Shown here piece after piece: positions 28,280 through 37,095 of a stretch of 64,000 nt of DNA. Position numbers and translations under genes: made by a program. Position 1 is the stretch's first letter. Every line of letters begins with the position of its first letter. The notes below the pieces were generated by a model. It saw nothing but the letters and a program-made list of their open reading frames with translations. It was not told the DNA's origin and made no database searches. The DNA lies in the NCBI RefSeq assembly GCF_018390645.1, contig NZ_JAHBGC010000046.1, positions 95,102 through 159,101 of the forward strand. Direction: 5' to 3'. The stretch comes from Ancylobacter dichloromethanicus (GTDB taxonomy: Bacteria > Pseudomonadota > Alphaproteobacteria > Rhizobiales > Xanthobacteraceae).

Positions 28280-29275
28280 ATGGCGGAGATCACGGTCAAG
28301 GCGGACCAGGCGCTCGAGCGCATCCTGACGCTCGAACTGGTGCGCGTCACCGAGCGCGCGGCGGTGGCGTCGGCCAGTCTGCGCGGGCGCGGCGACGAGA
28401 AGGCGGCGGACAAGGCGGCGGTGGACGCCATGCGCCGCGAACTGAACCGCCTGCCCATCGCCGGCCGCATCGTCATCGGCGAGGGCGAGCGCGACGAGGC
28501 GCCGATGCTGTTCATCGGCGAGGAAGTCGGCACCGGCAAGGGGCCGGATGTGGACATCGCCGTCGATCCGCTGGAAGGCACCACCCTGTGCGCCAAGGAC
28601 ATGCCCGGCTCCATCGCCGTGATGGCGATGGCCGAGGGCGGCACGATGCTCTACGCGCCCGACGTCTACATGGAGAAGATCGCCATCGGGCCCGGCTACC
28701 CCCGGGGCACGATCGACATCGACGCCTCGCCCGAGGACAACATCCAGTCGCTCGCCCGTGCCAAGGGCGTGAAGCCCTCCGAGATCACCGCGCTGATCCT
28801 CGACCGGCCGCGCCATGCCGCGATCATCGAGGCGGTGCGGCGCACCGGCGCGGCGGTGCAGCTCATCGCCGATGGCGACGTCGCCGGCGTGATCCACACC
28901 ACCAATCCGGACGAGACCGGCGTCGACCTCTATCTCGGCACCGGCGGCGCGCCGGAAGGCGTGCTGGCGGCGGCGGCGCTGCGCTGCATCGGCGGCGAGA
29001 TGTACACCCGCCTGATCCTCGACAGCGAGACCAAGCGCGAGCGTGCCAAGAAGATGGGTGTCGCCGACCCGAAGAAGATCTACACCATCACCGACATGGT
29101 GCGCGGCGACTGCCTGATCGCGGCCACGGGCGTCACCACCGGCAACCTGCTCAAGGGCGTGAAATACGAGAAGGGCGTGGTGAAGACCCACACCGTCGTC
29201 ATGCGCTCGGCCACCGGTACGGTGCGCTGGATCGAGGCCGAGCACCGCGACCTCTCCAAGTTCCACCTCGGCTGA
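28280..29275 (+). CDS. glpX: Class II fructose-1,6-bisphosphatase
   Basis: Gluconeogenic phosphatase, 331 aa, Li+-sensitive metal-dependent family. Motifs are VIGEGERDEAPMLFIGEEVG (residues ~71-90), the metal-binding VDIAVDPLEGTTLCA near residue 95, and LYLGTGGAPEGVLAAAALRC, typical of GlpX. Some class II enzymes in autotrophic alphaproteobacteria also act on sedoheptulose-1,7-bisphosphate; sequence alone does not decide. It lies directly downstream of hom. In relatives recJ often follows glpX, but here four genes lie between. Confidence 0.95.
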   Translation: MAEITVKADQALERILTLELVRVTERAAVASASLRGRGDEKAADKAAVDAMRRELNRLPIAGRIVIGEGERDEAPMLFIGEEVGTGKGPDVDIAVDPLEGTTLCAKDMPGSIAVMAMAEGGTMLYAPDVYMEKIAIGPGYPRGTIDIDASPEDNIQSLARAKGVKPSEITALILDRPRHAAIIEAVRRTGAAVQLIADGDVAGVIHTTNPDETGVDLYLGTGGAPEGVLAAAALRCIGGEMYTRLILDSETKRERAKKMGVADPKKIYTITDMVRGDCLIAATGVTTGNLLKGVKYEKGVVKTHTVVMRSATGTVRWIEAEHRDLSKFHLG

Positions 29276-29514
29276 GGCTCCCCCTCGATCCCGACGCACC
29301 GCTTCGCGGTGGCCGCGATGAGGGAATTTCCCGCGGGACGCGCGAGTGCCCCGTTTTCGCTTCACCAGCCCGTGCCCGGCAAAAGGCGGCGCCGGTTCAT
29401 CTCGCGCTTTGGCCGCGCGCCGGTGTGCTGTATACCAGAGCGGTGCCGAGGCGCGGCCCGCGAGGGACGCCCGGCACCCGAACGCCAAGCCAATTGCCAA
29501 GGGAACGCCCCATC

Positions 29515-29856
29515 ATGACCGCTCCTCATTCGCTGCTTCCGCCCCTGCTGTCCAAGATCGACGCGCTGATCGGCGCCGAGAAGTACCAGGAGGTCGCCGA
29601 GGCCTACACGGCTTTCGTGAAGGAGCACCCGACCACCAACTACCTCGCCTCCGAGCCGATTCCGTTCAAGCTGAACACGGCCTTCTCGACCAAGTACGGC
29701 TCCTCGGCCACCAACACCTTCACGCTGCGCAACACCACCTGGGCGTCGGACGTGAAGGGCGCGCTGAAGGCCGGCCCGAGCGATTTCGCCGCGCTGATCG
29801 CCAAGTACGAGGCGGAAATCGCCGAGATCGCCAAGTCGGCGAAGAAGGCCGCGTGA
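29515..29856 (+). CDS. Small conserved protein of unknown function
   Basis: A 113-aa soluble protein without signal peptide or cysteines. The N-terminal half is helical (LLPPLLSKIDALIGAEKYQEVAEAYTAFVK) and carries acidic and aromatic residues. The middle is Thr/Ser/Asn-rich, and a Lys/Ala/Glu helix closes it (IAKYEAEIAEIAKSAKKAA). I do not recognise a domain. The ATG at 29515 follows an AAGGGAACG ribosome site. The 239 bp between glpX and this gene holds no visible gene, and a clear terminator follows 29 bases after the stop, so it is a separate unit. Confidence 0.72.
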   Translation: MTAPHSLLPPLLSKIDALIGAEKYQEVAEAYTAFVKEHPTTNYLASEPIPFKLNTAFSTKYGSSATNTFTLRNTTWASDVKGALKAGPSDFAALIAKYEAEIAEIAKSAKKAA

Positions 29857-29884
29857 GCCTCTGACGGCTGCGCACTGTCTGCGG

Positions 29885-29911
29885 AAAGGCCGGCGGCGCG
29901 CCGGCCTTTTT
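29885..29911 (+). terminator. Rho-independent terminator
   Basis: A 10-bp perfect stem AAAGGCCGGC (29885-29894) pairs with GCCGGCCTTT (29900-29909) around a 5-base loop, followed by a T-run with one C interruption. It ends the gene at 29515-29856 and, by its symmetric A/T flanks, may also stop the convergent esterase transcript. Confidence 0.9.
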
Positions 29912-29967
29912 CGTTTTGTGTCCCGGACCGGCGCCGCGCCGGGCGCGGTTTGTCCGGGTGGCGGGGC

Positions 29968-30675
29968 TCAGCCGGCCGGCGCGACGTCCTTGAGAAAAAA
30001 CTCCACCCCGAGCTGCACCATGTCCGGCTGCGAGGCGTGCGGGCCCGGGTGCTCGACATAGGTCAGTTCATAGCCGGCGGGGCGCAGCTTGGCGGCATGG
30101 GCGCGGCCGGCGGTGGCGATCGGGGTCTGGGTGTCGTTCTGGCCGTGGGCGATGAACACCCTGGGTGCGCCTTCCTGCGCCAGCACCGTCATGAAGCCGG
30201 CGGAGAAGGCGAGGATATGGGTGACGATCCGCCCGTTGCTGAGCCCGGTGGAGAGCGAATAGCTGCCCCCGTCGGAATGGCCGGCGAAGGCGAAATGGGT
30301 GGGGTCGAGCGCAAAGCGTGCGGCGACCTCGGCGAGGCCGAGATCGAGCCGCTCCAGGTCCGGTCCGTTGCCGGCGATGACGATGTCCCAGGTCGGCAGC
30401 AGCGATTGCGGCACCATGAGCAGGAAGCCGCGCGCCTCGGCATGCGCGCGCATGATCGGCAGGATCTTCTCCGCGCTGCCGCCGCCGCCATGGAACAGCA
30501 CCATCAGCGGCGCCGGGCGGGCCTGTTCGAGGCCCTCCGGCACGATCAGCACGGTGTCGCGGGTCTCGAACAGGCCGAGATCGTGACGGCCGGGCGGGAG
30601 CGCCGGCCTGGTCGGCGCGGCATGGGCGAAGGTGAGGCGACCGAGCAGGGACAGGTTCAGCATGGCGCGCACCAT
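29968..30675 (-). CDS. Alpha/beta hydrolase, PHB-depolymerase/phospholipase-carboxylesterase type
   Basis: A 235-aa esterase-like protein. LMVLFHGGGGSAEKI (oxyanion hole region) lies near residue 57, the nucleophile elbow is GHSDGGS near residue 132, the aspartate is in AHGQNDTQTPIATAG, and the histidine is in EHPGPHASQPD. This arrangement matches the LpqC/PHB-depolymerase-like esterases. No clear signal peptide is visible, so it is probably cytosolic. The start is uncertain: ATG 30675 (MVRAMLNL) or ATG 30663 (MLNLSLL). It is divergent from the EamA transporter. Confidence 0.82.
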   Translation of the reverse strand: MVRAMLNLSLLGRLTFAHAAPTRPALPPGRHDLGLFETRDTVLIVPEGLEQARPAPLMVLFHGGGGSAEKILPIMRAHAEARGFLLMVPQSLLPTWDIVIAGNGPDLERLDLGLAEVAARFALDPTHFAFAGHSDGGSYSLSTGLSNGRIVTHILAFSAGFMTVLAQEGAPRVFIAHGQNDTQTPIATAGRAHAAKLRPAGYELTYVEHPGPHASQPDMVQLGVEFFLKDVAPAG

Positions 30676-30902
30676 AATCTGCCCAGCCGCCCGCGCAACC
30701 CGCCCGCGCAACCCTGGCTGCACGGGCCGGGCGAACCGCGCCATGAGGGCGGCGCAGGGCAGGCATGGGAGCGTGGAGCTTTGCAGATGCGGGGCTGTGG
30801 ACTATCAGCGGAAGGTCGATGCGCGACTCGTCGCGCCGTCGGCCGCGGCTCATGTGGGGCCGCCCCACCGCCGTCTTGTCGCCTCCCGCCGCCGCCGGTC
30901 TC

Positions 30903-31778
30903 ATGCCGCTCACGCACAAGCTGCTCGCCCTCACCGTGATCTGCGTGTGGGCGCTCAACCTGATCGTCATCAAGCTGGGCATCGCGGAAATTCCGCCGAT
31001 GCTGATGAGCGCGCTGCGCTTCACGCTGGTGGCGGCGCTGCTGTGCCCGGCGCTGCGCATCACCCGCGACCAGATCAAGGGCGTGCTGCTGGTCTCGCTC
31101 ACCTTCGGCACGCTGCATTTCGGGCTGCTTTTCGCGGCGCTGGCCGATTCCGAGGCGGGCACCAGCGCGGTGATCATCCAGCTCGGCGCGCCGATCGCCA
31201 CGCTGCTCGCCTGCCTGGTGCTGCGCGAGCCGCTGGGCAAGGTGCGCCTCGCCGGCCTGCTGGTCTCGGTCGCCGGCATAGGCGTGCTCGCCATCGGGCC
31301 GACCCTGCCGCCGCCGCTCTCGCTTTTCCTGCTGCTGGTCAGCGCCACCGGATGGGCGGTGACCAACCTCATCGTCAAGGAACTCAGGGGCGTCCGGCCA
31401 ATGACGATGATGGGGTGGTCGTCGCTGTTCGCCATCCCGCAGATTCTGCTGATGTCGTGGATCTTCGAATCCGACCGCTGGTGGATGGTGGGCACGGCAG
31501 GTTGGCACGGCTGGTTCTGCGTCGCCTACAGCGCCATCGGCTCGTCGATCGTCGGCTACGGCATCTGGTACTGGCTGCTGCAGCGCCATTCGATCAATGC
31601 CGTCGTGCCCTATTCGATGCTCAACCCGCTGCTCACCGTGCTGTTCGGCATCGTGCTGATCGGCGACGATCCCTCGCCGATGAAGATCGTCGGGGCGCTG
31701 ATCATGGTGGCGGGCGTCGCGCTCATTCTGCGCCGGCCGCGCAACCTTCCCGACCCGACCCTGCCCGATACCGCGTGA
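30903..31778 (+). CDS. EamA/DMT-superfamily transporter
   Basis: A 291-aa inner-membrane protein with about ten hydrophobic segments in two EamA repeats (residues ~8-135 and ~148-280). The start MPLTHKLLALTVICVWALNLIVIKLG, with the WALNLIVIK motif, is typical of the family, and VPYSMLNPLLTVLFGIVLIGD marks the second repeat. Members export metabolites or amino acids, and the substrate is unknown. The ATG at 30903 is chosen because the longer frame to 30765 adds an Arg-rich non-membrane leader. Confidence 0.88.
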   Translation: MPLTHKLLALTVICVWALNLIVIKLGIAEIPPMLMSALRFTLVAALLCPALRITRDQIKGVLLVSLTFGTLHFGLLFAALADSEAGTSAVIIQLGAPIATLLACLVLREPLGKVRLAGLLVSVAGIGVLAIGPTLPPPLSLFLLLVSATGWAVTNLIVKELRGVRPMTMMGWSSLFAIPQILLMSWIFESDRWWMVGTAGWHGWFCVAYSAIGSSIVGYGIWYWLLQRHSINAVVPYSMLNPLLTVLFGIVLIGDDPSPMKIVGALIMVAGVALILRRPRNLPDPTLPDTA

Positions 31779-31833
31779 GGCGCGAAGGGCCGGAGCGTCG
31801 CCGCCCCGGCCCCCGATGCAACGTGGATACGGC

Positions 31834-33195
31834 TCACTTCGCCTTCAGGAACTCGCCCACTTCCAGCAGGATCAGTTCGTTGTCGTCCGCCTTCGCCGGG
31901 TCGCGCGAGGAGGAGAAGGGCAGGTTGTTGTCGTTGCCGACCACGATGTGGGTGGCGTCGACCACGTCGACATTCTCGATGGTGAAGAAGGGGAAGGTCA
32001 GCACACCGTCGTTGAGCGGCTTGCGGGCCTTCTTGTCGGGGTCGGCGATTTTCATCAGGTCGATATGGCCGATCTTGCGCACCGGCTGGCCTTCATTGGC
32101 GTCGGTCAGCTCGATCTTGTAGATGCGCTTGAACTTGGCGAGGTCGTGGAAGCAGTCCGGGCCCTTGGTGCCTTCGGCGCAGGCCTTGTCGGGCGTGCCC
32201 TCGCCATTGTCGCGCTCGATGATCAGGCCGGTGGTGGCGTCGATCATGTTGAAGTCGCCGATGGCATTGCCGTTCTGCTCCAGAACGTACTGCCACATGC
32301 GGCCAGTCCACTTCTCGCTGGCGACGTCGAATTCGAGGATCGGCAGGAACTCCCGGCCGTCGGCGGTCTTCTGCCAGTCCTTCTTGTCCGCGTCCCACAG
32401 CGGGCCTTCGAGCAGGGCGTAGAGGAACTTGCCGTCCTTGGAGGCGGCCATGCCCTCATAGCCCTTGGAGCGGCGGAGATTGAAGGCGGCGGGGGCGTTC
32501 GGCGCGGCAGGGGAGGCAACGGCATAATGGTCGGGCGAGCGCACCGGCGTCTCGCCGGCCATCGTCTCGAACAGGCCGAGCACCTTGCCGGTCCTGTCGG
32601 CCTTGATCAGGTAGGGACCGAACTCCTCGCCGATCCAGATATGCTCGCCGATCGGCTGGAAGCTCTCGATGTCGAAATCGGCGCCGGTCAGATAGCGCTT
32701 CTCGGTTCCTTCATGAACGATGCGGAACGGCACCTTCTTGTCGGGATCGGTGAGGAACACCGTCTCCACCGGCTCGAACGTGCCGGTCGCCCAGTCGATC
32801 TTGTAGTGGCGCAGGAACAGCGCCGCGTCCGGGCTGTTGGCCTTGGAGCCGAAGCCGTTGTCGGTGATGATCCAGAAGCTGCCGTCCGGCATCATCTTGA
32901 TGCCGGAATGGCCCTGCACCGGCTGGCCGTCGAACGGCAGCGAGACGCCGGTCGGGCGGCCGGCGGACTTGCCTTCCACTGACCCGACCGCGTCGACGCG
33001 CGTGCCGGTGGTGAACTTGCCGGAGATCTTGAGGTCCTGCGGCGCGTCGGCCGGCATGGCGATGAAGGTCTGCGCCGGCAGCACGGCATGGCCGGCGAGC
33101 GTCGCCGGATAGGTCTCGTCGGCGCGGGCGCCGGCGGTGGCGAGCACCGCGAGGGCGGCACCGGCGAGCAGGGACAGGCGGGTGAAGGGGGGCAT
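31834..33195 (-). CDS. Periplasmic esterase-like phytase-family protein
   Basis: A 453-aa exported protein. The signal peptide MPPFTRLSLLAGAALAVLATAGARA is followed by the mature domain, which matches the esterase-like activity of phytase family: GHSGIKMMPDGSFWIITDNGFGSKANS (residues ~90-115), FDIESFQPIGEHIWIGEEFGPYL, and KGYEGMAASKDGKFLYALLEG. These motifs suggest a beta-propeller with acidic metal sites. The phosphomonoesterase substrate is unknown. The ATG at 33195 has an AAAGGAG site 6 bases upstream, and an open frame farther to 33639 is rejected. The 54 bp to the convergent EamA gene contains a 7-bp GC stem (31787-31812). Confidence 0.85.
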   Translation of the reverse strand: MPPFTRLSLLAGAALAVLATAGARADETYPATLAGHAVLPAQTFIAMPADAPQDLKISGKFTTGTRVDAVGSVEGKSAGRPTGVSLPFDGQPVQGHSGIKMMPDGSFWIITDNGFGSKANSPDAALFLRHYKIDWATGTFEPVETVFLTDPDKKVPFRIVHEGTEKRYLTGADFDIESFQPIGEHIWIGEEFGPYLIKADRTGKVLGLFETMAGETPVRSPDHYAVASPAAPNAPAAFNLRRSKGYEGMAASKDGKFLYALLEGPLWDADKKDWQKTADGREFLPILEFDVASEKWTGRMWQYVLEQNGNAIGDFNMIDATTGLIIERDNGEGTPDKACAEGTKGPDCFHDLAKFKRIYKIELTDANEGQPVRKIGHIDLMKIADPDKKARKPLNDGVLTFPFFTIENVDVVDATHIVVGNDNNLPFSSSRDPAKADDNELILLEVGEFLKAK

Positions 33196-33379
33196 GGGGG
33201 CTCCTTTCGGGCGGCCGGCATGGGGCCGGAAAGGCCTTCTGCCTGCCGCCCATGTCCCTCGCGTTACGGAACCGCGACGCGGCGATGACGCCGCCGGGCC
33301 GGCGGACGAACCTGCCTCGGGTGGACGTGATGCTGGCCCCCTCGACGCGGGGCGGCTTATAGGGCTTATCCTGCCGGAC

Positions 33380-35200
33380 ATGAGTCTGAACCTTCCCACC
33401 GCCGCTCCCGCTTCCCGCGCGTTTCTCGGCGTGTCCCGCTCGGCCAGCGGGCGCTTCTGGCGCGAGCGGCTCGACGCGCGCGGCGCCCAGGCCACGCTCG
33501 CCATCGTGCAGCGCCATGGCGTGCCGGAAATCCTCGCCCGCGTGCTCGCCGGGCGCGGCGTCGGCATTGCGGAGGTGGAAGCCTGGCTCGACCCGACGGT
33601 GAAGCGGTTGCTGCCGGACCCCGACACCCTCACCGACATGCCGCCCTGCGTCGCCCGCCTCGCCGACGCGGTGACGCGCGGCGAGCAGGTCGCGGTGTTC
33701 GGCGACTATGACGTCGACGGTGCCACCTCCACCGCGCTGCTGGTGGAGGTGCTGCGCGCCGGCGGGCTCGACCCGGCCTTCCACATTCCCGACCGCATCT
33801 TCGAGGGCTACGGCCCCAACATTCCCGCGATCGAGGTGCTGGCGGCGCGCGGGGCGACGCTGCTGGTTACCGTCGATTGCGGCACGATGAGCTTTGAACC
33901 CTTCGCGCGCGCCCGCGAACTCGGCCTCGACGTCGTGGTGATCGACCATCACCAGGCGGGCGAGACGCTGCCGGAGGTGAGCGCGCTGGTGAACCCCAAC
34001 CGCGCCGACGACCTGTCCGGCCTCGGCCATCTGTGCGCGGTGGGCCTGGTCTTCGTGGTCGCCGTCGGGCTGCTGCGCGAGCTGCGCCAGCGCGGCTGGT
34101 GGAACGCGGAGCGCCCGGCGCCGGACCTGCTGGCCAGTCTCGACCTCGTGGCGCTCGGCACGGTGGCGGATGTGGTGCCCCTCCTCGGGCTCAACCGCGC
34201 CTATGTCACCAAGGGGCTGCTGCAACTGCGCAAGCGCGAGCGGCCGGGGCTGACCGCGCTGATGGACGCGGCGCGGCTCACCGGCCCGCCCAAGGCGTGG
34301 CATCTCGGCTTCCTGCTCGGGCCGCGCATCAATGCGGGGGGGCGCATCGGCAATGCCACGCTCGGAACCCGGCTGCTGCTCGCCCGCGACCCGATCGAGG
34401 CGCAGGCGATCGCCGCCGAGCTGGACCGGCTGAACACCGAGCGCCAGCAGGTGGAGCGCGCCATCGTCGCGGAAGCCGAGGCGGAAGCCGAGGCCGCGCT
34501 CGGCCTTGCCGGCGTCGGCGCGGTGGTGCTCTCCAGCGGGCAGGGCTGGCATCCCGGCGTGGTCGGGTTGGTGGCGGCGCGGCTGAAGGAGAAGTTCGGC
34601 CGCCCCGCCTTCGCCATCGCCTTCACCGGCGAGACCGGTGCCGGCTCGGCGCGCTCCATCCCCGGCGTCGATGTCGGCCGGGCGGTGCGCGGCGCGGTGG
34701 AACGCGGCATTCTGGCCAAGGGCGGCGGCCACGCCATGGCCGCCGGGCTCACCGTGGCGCGCGGCCGGCTCGGCGAACTGCGCAGCTATCTGGAGGAGGT
34801 GCTGGCGCAAACCGTCGAGACCGCGCGGGCGGTCGACGAGACGATGATCGACGGCGCCCTTTCGGCGGCCGGGGCGACGCCGGAACTGGTCGAGCTGATC
34901 GAGCGGGCCGGGCCGTTCGGTGCCGGCAACCCGCAGCCGGTCTTCGCCTTTCCCGCCCATCGCGTCGTCTATGCCGAACCCGGCAGCGCCGGCCAGATAA
35001 GGGTGCGGCTGCGCAGCAGCGACGGGGCGACGATCTCAGGCGTGGTGTTCCGCGCCGTCGACACCCCACTGGGGGCGGCGCTGCTCGATGCGCGCGGGCA
35101 GTTGATGCATGTCGCCGGCACGCTCGATCTCGATTCGTGGCAGGGCCGCACGCAGGTGAGCCTGCGCATCGTCGATGCCTGCTCCCCCGAAATCGCGTGA
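33380..35200 (+). CDS. recJ: Single-stranded-DNA-specific exonuclease RecJ
   Basis: 5'-3' single-strand exonuclease for recombination and mismatch repair. The protein is 606 aa. DHH phosphoesterase motifs are present: FGDYDVDGATS with D109, TVDCGTMS, VVIDHHQAGE, and LGTVADVVPLLGLNR; the DHHA1 domain has GPRINAGGRIGN and the late GGGHAMAAGLTVARG. The C-terminal OB-like domain (residues ~480-606) includes GAGNPQPVFAFP. The ATG at 33380 gives MSLNLPTAAPASRAFLGV, the normal alphaproteobacterial start; the open frame to 33137 is rejected. Confidence 0.96.
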   Translation: MSLNLPTAAPASRAFLGVSRSASGRFWRERLDARGAQATLAIVQRHGVPEILARVLAGRGVGIAEVEAWLDPTVKRLLPDPDTLTDMPPCVARLADAVTRGEQVAVFGDYDVDGATSTALLVEVLRAGGLDPAFHIPDRIFEGYGPNIPAIEVLAARGATLLVTVDCGTMSFEPFARARELGLDVVVIDHHQAGETLPEVSALVNPNRADDLSGLGHLCAVGLVFVVAVGLLRELRQRGWWNAERPAPDLLASLDLVALGTVADVVPLLGLNRAYVTKGLLQLRKRERPGLTALMDAARLTGPPKAWHLGFLLGPRINAGGRIGNATLGTRLLLARDPIEAQAIAAELDRLNTERQQVERAIVAEAEAEAEAALGLAGVGAVVLSSGQGWHPGVVGLVAARLKEKFGRPAFAIAFTGETGAGSARSIPGVDVGRAVRGAVERGILAKGGGHAMAAGLTVARGRLGELRSYLEEVLAQTVETARAVDETMIDGALSAAGATPELVELIERAGPFGAGNPQPVFAFPAHRVVYAEPGSAGQIRVRLRSSDGATISGVVFRAVDTPLGAALLDARGQLMHVAGTLDLDSWQGRTQVSLRIVDACSPEIA

Positions 35201-35253
35201 CCGAACATGGAGTTATGCAGGGTTTCGGAATCAGGTCGCGAGCGGCCTCGCCG

Positions 35254-35315
35254 GCCATCCCCCGGTTTGATCCGGGGAACCGCGCCGGTGCGCCCCCCGG
35301 GCGGTGGGGGATGGC
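35254..35315. repeat. Possible palindromic intergenic repeat downstream of recJ
   Basis: In the 245-bp recJ-flavoprotein gap, CCCCGG (35260-35265) and CCGGGG (35272-35277) form a small hairpin, and a surrounding GGCCATCCCCC (from 35254) faces GGGGGATGGC (to 35315) in inverted orientation. It looks like another palindromic intergenic unit but is less regular than those at 2931 and 10108. The rest of the gap shows nothing I can assign. Confidence 0.35.
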
Positions 35316-35445
35316 AGGGCCACGCCCGGACACCGCGGCGAGGGCGATATCGGGCGCCTGAATCGGGTTTTCAGCCGGCGGCCGCAAGCGTCGGGGGCGA
35401 CTCCCCGATTTCCTCCTTCCTCACCCTGAATCGGAAGCTGAGCCG

Positions 35446-36768
35446 GTGACGCTATCGCCCCGCGACGATTCACGAATCCGCCACGTCGTCATCATCGGCG
35501 CCGGCCCGGCCGGGCTGATGGCGGCGCAGACGCTGGCGGGCGGCGGCTGCCGGGTGAGCGTGTATGACCGCATGCCGTCGCCGGCGCGCAAATTCCTCAT
35601 TGCCGGACGCGGGGGGCTCAACCTCACCCATTCCGAGCCGCGTGCGCCTTTCCTCGCCCGCTACGGCGCGGCGGCGGACTGGCTGGCGCCGCTGCTCGAC
35701 GCCTTTCCCCCGGCAAGGCTGCGCGCCTTGGCGGAAGAACTTGGCGAGCCGACTTTTGTCGGGTCGAGCGGGCGGGTGTTTCCGAAGAGCTTCAAGGCCT
35801 CGCCCCTGCTGCGGGCGTGGCTGGCCCGGCTCGATGGGCTCGGCGTGGTGCTGGAGAGCCGTCATCGCTGGCTCGGCTGGAGCGGCGGTGCGCTGCGCTT
35901 CGCCGCACCCGAGGGCGAGGTCGAGGTGGTGGTCGACGCGGTGCTGCTCGCACTCGGCGGCGCCAGTTGGCCCCGCCTCGGCAGCGATGGCGCGTGGACC
36001 GACATTCTGCGCGGGCAGGGGATCGAGATCGCCGCGCTGCGCCCGGCCAATAGCGGCGTGCGGGTCGGCTGGTCGGAGACGTTCCGCGCCCGCTTCGCCG
36101 GGGCGCCGCTCAAGCGCATCGCGCTGAACCTCGGCGGAATGCGCGTGCGCGGCGAGGCGATGGTCGACGGCGCCGGGCTGGAGGGCGGCGCGGTCTACGC
36201 GCTCTCCGCCGCGCTGCGCGAGGCGATCGCGCGTGACGGCTCGGCGCGGCTCCATGTCGACCTGCGGCCGGACGTGACGGAAGAAGCACTCGCCGCCCGG
36301 CTCACCGCCAGCCGCAAGGGCGAATCCATGGCCAATCGGCTGCGCAAGGCGGCCGGTCTCCTCCCCGTCGCCGCCGGCCTGCTGCGGGAAGCCGGGCCGC
36401 TGCCGGCCGAGCCCGCCGCGCTGGCGGCCCGGATCAAGGCGCTGCCGCTCGCTGTCACCGGCATGGCCGGGCTGGAGCGGGCGATCTCCTCCGCCGGCGG
36501 CGTGACCCGGGCCATGCTGGATGATCACCTGATGTTGAAGCCGCGGCCGGGCGTGTTCGTCGCCGGCGAGATGCTGGACTGGGAGGCGCCGACCGGGGGC
36601 TATCTGCTGCAAGCCTGTTTCGCCACCGGCCATGCGGCGGCGTGCGGCACGCTGGCGTGGCTCGGCCTCACCGTGCCGGAAGCGTGGCGCGGTGCCTGGG
36701 CGTGTGGCGAGGGGGCCTGCGGGGAAAGGGCGGAAACCGCCGGGAAATGGTCGCGGGACGACGGCTGA
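35446..36768 (+). CDS. HI0933/BaiN-like FAD-dependent oxidoreductase
   Basis: A 440-aa flavoprotein. The FAD-binding GxGxxG motif is VVIIGAGPAGLMAAQTL (residues ~14-30). PARKFLIAGRGGLNLTHSEP (residues ~46-65) is the family signature of HI0933/BaiN-like proteins, and the C-terminal AGEMLDWEAPTGGYLLQACFATGHAA is the conserved FAD-contact end. The family reaction is unknown in most bacteria. The start is GTG 35446, ~14 bases after a TCGGAAG-like site. A ~30-residue Gly/Ala/Glu-rich tail is extra. A 327-bp gene-free region follows. Confidence 0.85.
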   Translation: MTLSPRDDSRIRHVVIIGAGPAGLMAAQTLAGGGCRVSVYDRMPSPARKFLIAGRGGLNLTHSEPRAPFLARYGAAADWLAPLLDAFPPARLRALAEELGEPTFVGSSGRVFPKSFKASPLLRAWLARLDGLGVVLESRHRWLGWSGGALRFAAPEGEVEVVVDAVLLALGGASWPRLGSDGAWTDILRGQGIEIAALRPANSGVRVGWSETFRARFAGAPLKRIALNLGGMRVRGEAMVDGAGLEGGAVYALSAALREAIARDGSARLHVDLRPDVTEEALAARLTASRKGESMANRLRKAAGLLPVAAGLLREAGPLPAEPAALAARIKALPLAVTGMAGLERAISSAGGVTRAMLDDHLMLKPRPGVFVAGEMLDWEAPTGGYLLQACFATGHAAACGTLAWLGLTVPEAWRGAWACGEGACGERAETAGKWSRDDG

Positions 36769-36941
36769 GGGAGCGCGTGCCGTCGTCCCGCGTGGTTCAC
36801 GAGACCTGCCGGGAAGTGGCCTCGCGAAGTCGTTGCCTGTCAGTCGCGCCCCGCTTGGTGTATTCGCGGCTCGTCTGCGGCGTTGGTGAGTTAAATACGC
36901 GGGTTTTTTGTCGTGAACAACGATTATCTTCCGGTATTGTT

Positions 36942-36956
36942 ATAGTTCTAAACTAT
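36942..36956. promoter_or_regulatory. Palindromic operator-like site in AT-rich promoter region
   Basis: This lies in the 327-bp gene-free stretch 36769-37095, whose middle (36890-36990) is strikingly AT-rich for this genome. ATAGTT-CTA-AACTAT is a 15-base perfect inverted repeat centred on 36949. It contains TTCTAAA (36946-36952), an exact half of the Irr control element, but the other half is absent. It is a candidate operator for the small CGDPxC gene at 37096. Confidence 0.45.
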
Positions 36957-36993
36957 TGCGCCAAACATTTACTTGATATCAGCAATTGGGTGT

Positions 36994-37030
36994 CCCGCCA
37001 CCCGCCCGCTTGCGCCGGGCGGGTGGCGGG
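36994..37030 (+). other. Very stable leader hairpin (15-bp stem)
   Basis: CCCGCCACCCGCCCG at 36994-37008 pairs perfectly with 37016-37030 around a 7-base loop. It lies 65 bases upstream of the ATG at 37096, just after the AT-rich promoter-like region. No T-run follows, so it is not a standard terminator. It could be an attenuator, a protector of the 5' end or a palindromic repeat. Confidence 0.6.
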
Positions 37031-37095
37031 CTTACCTGCTGACGGGACGGGGTACCGCGCGGGGGCGCAGACGATGCGGGGATGCAGGAGAGACG

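Noticed and set aside
31787..31812. GC stem between the EamA and phytase-like genes as terminator
   Set aside because: A 7-bp stem with a 12-base loop and no T-run; too weak to call.
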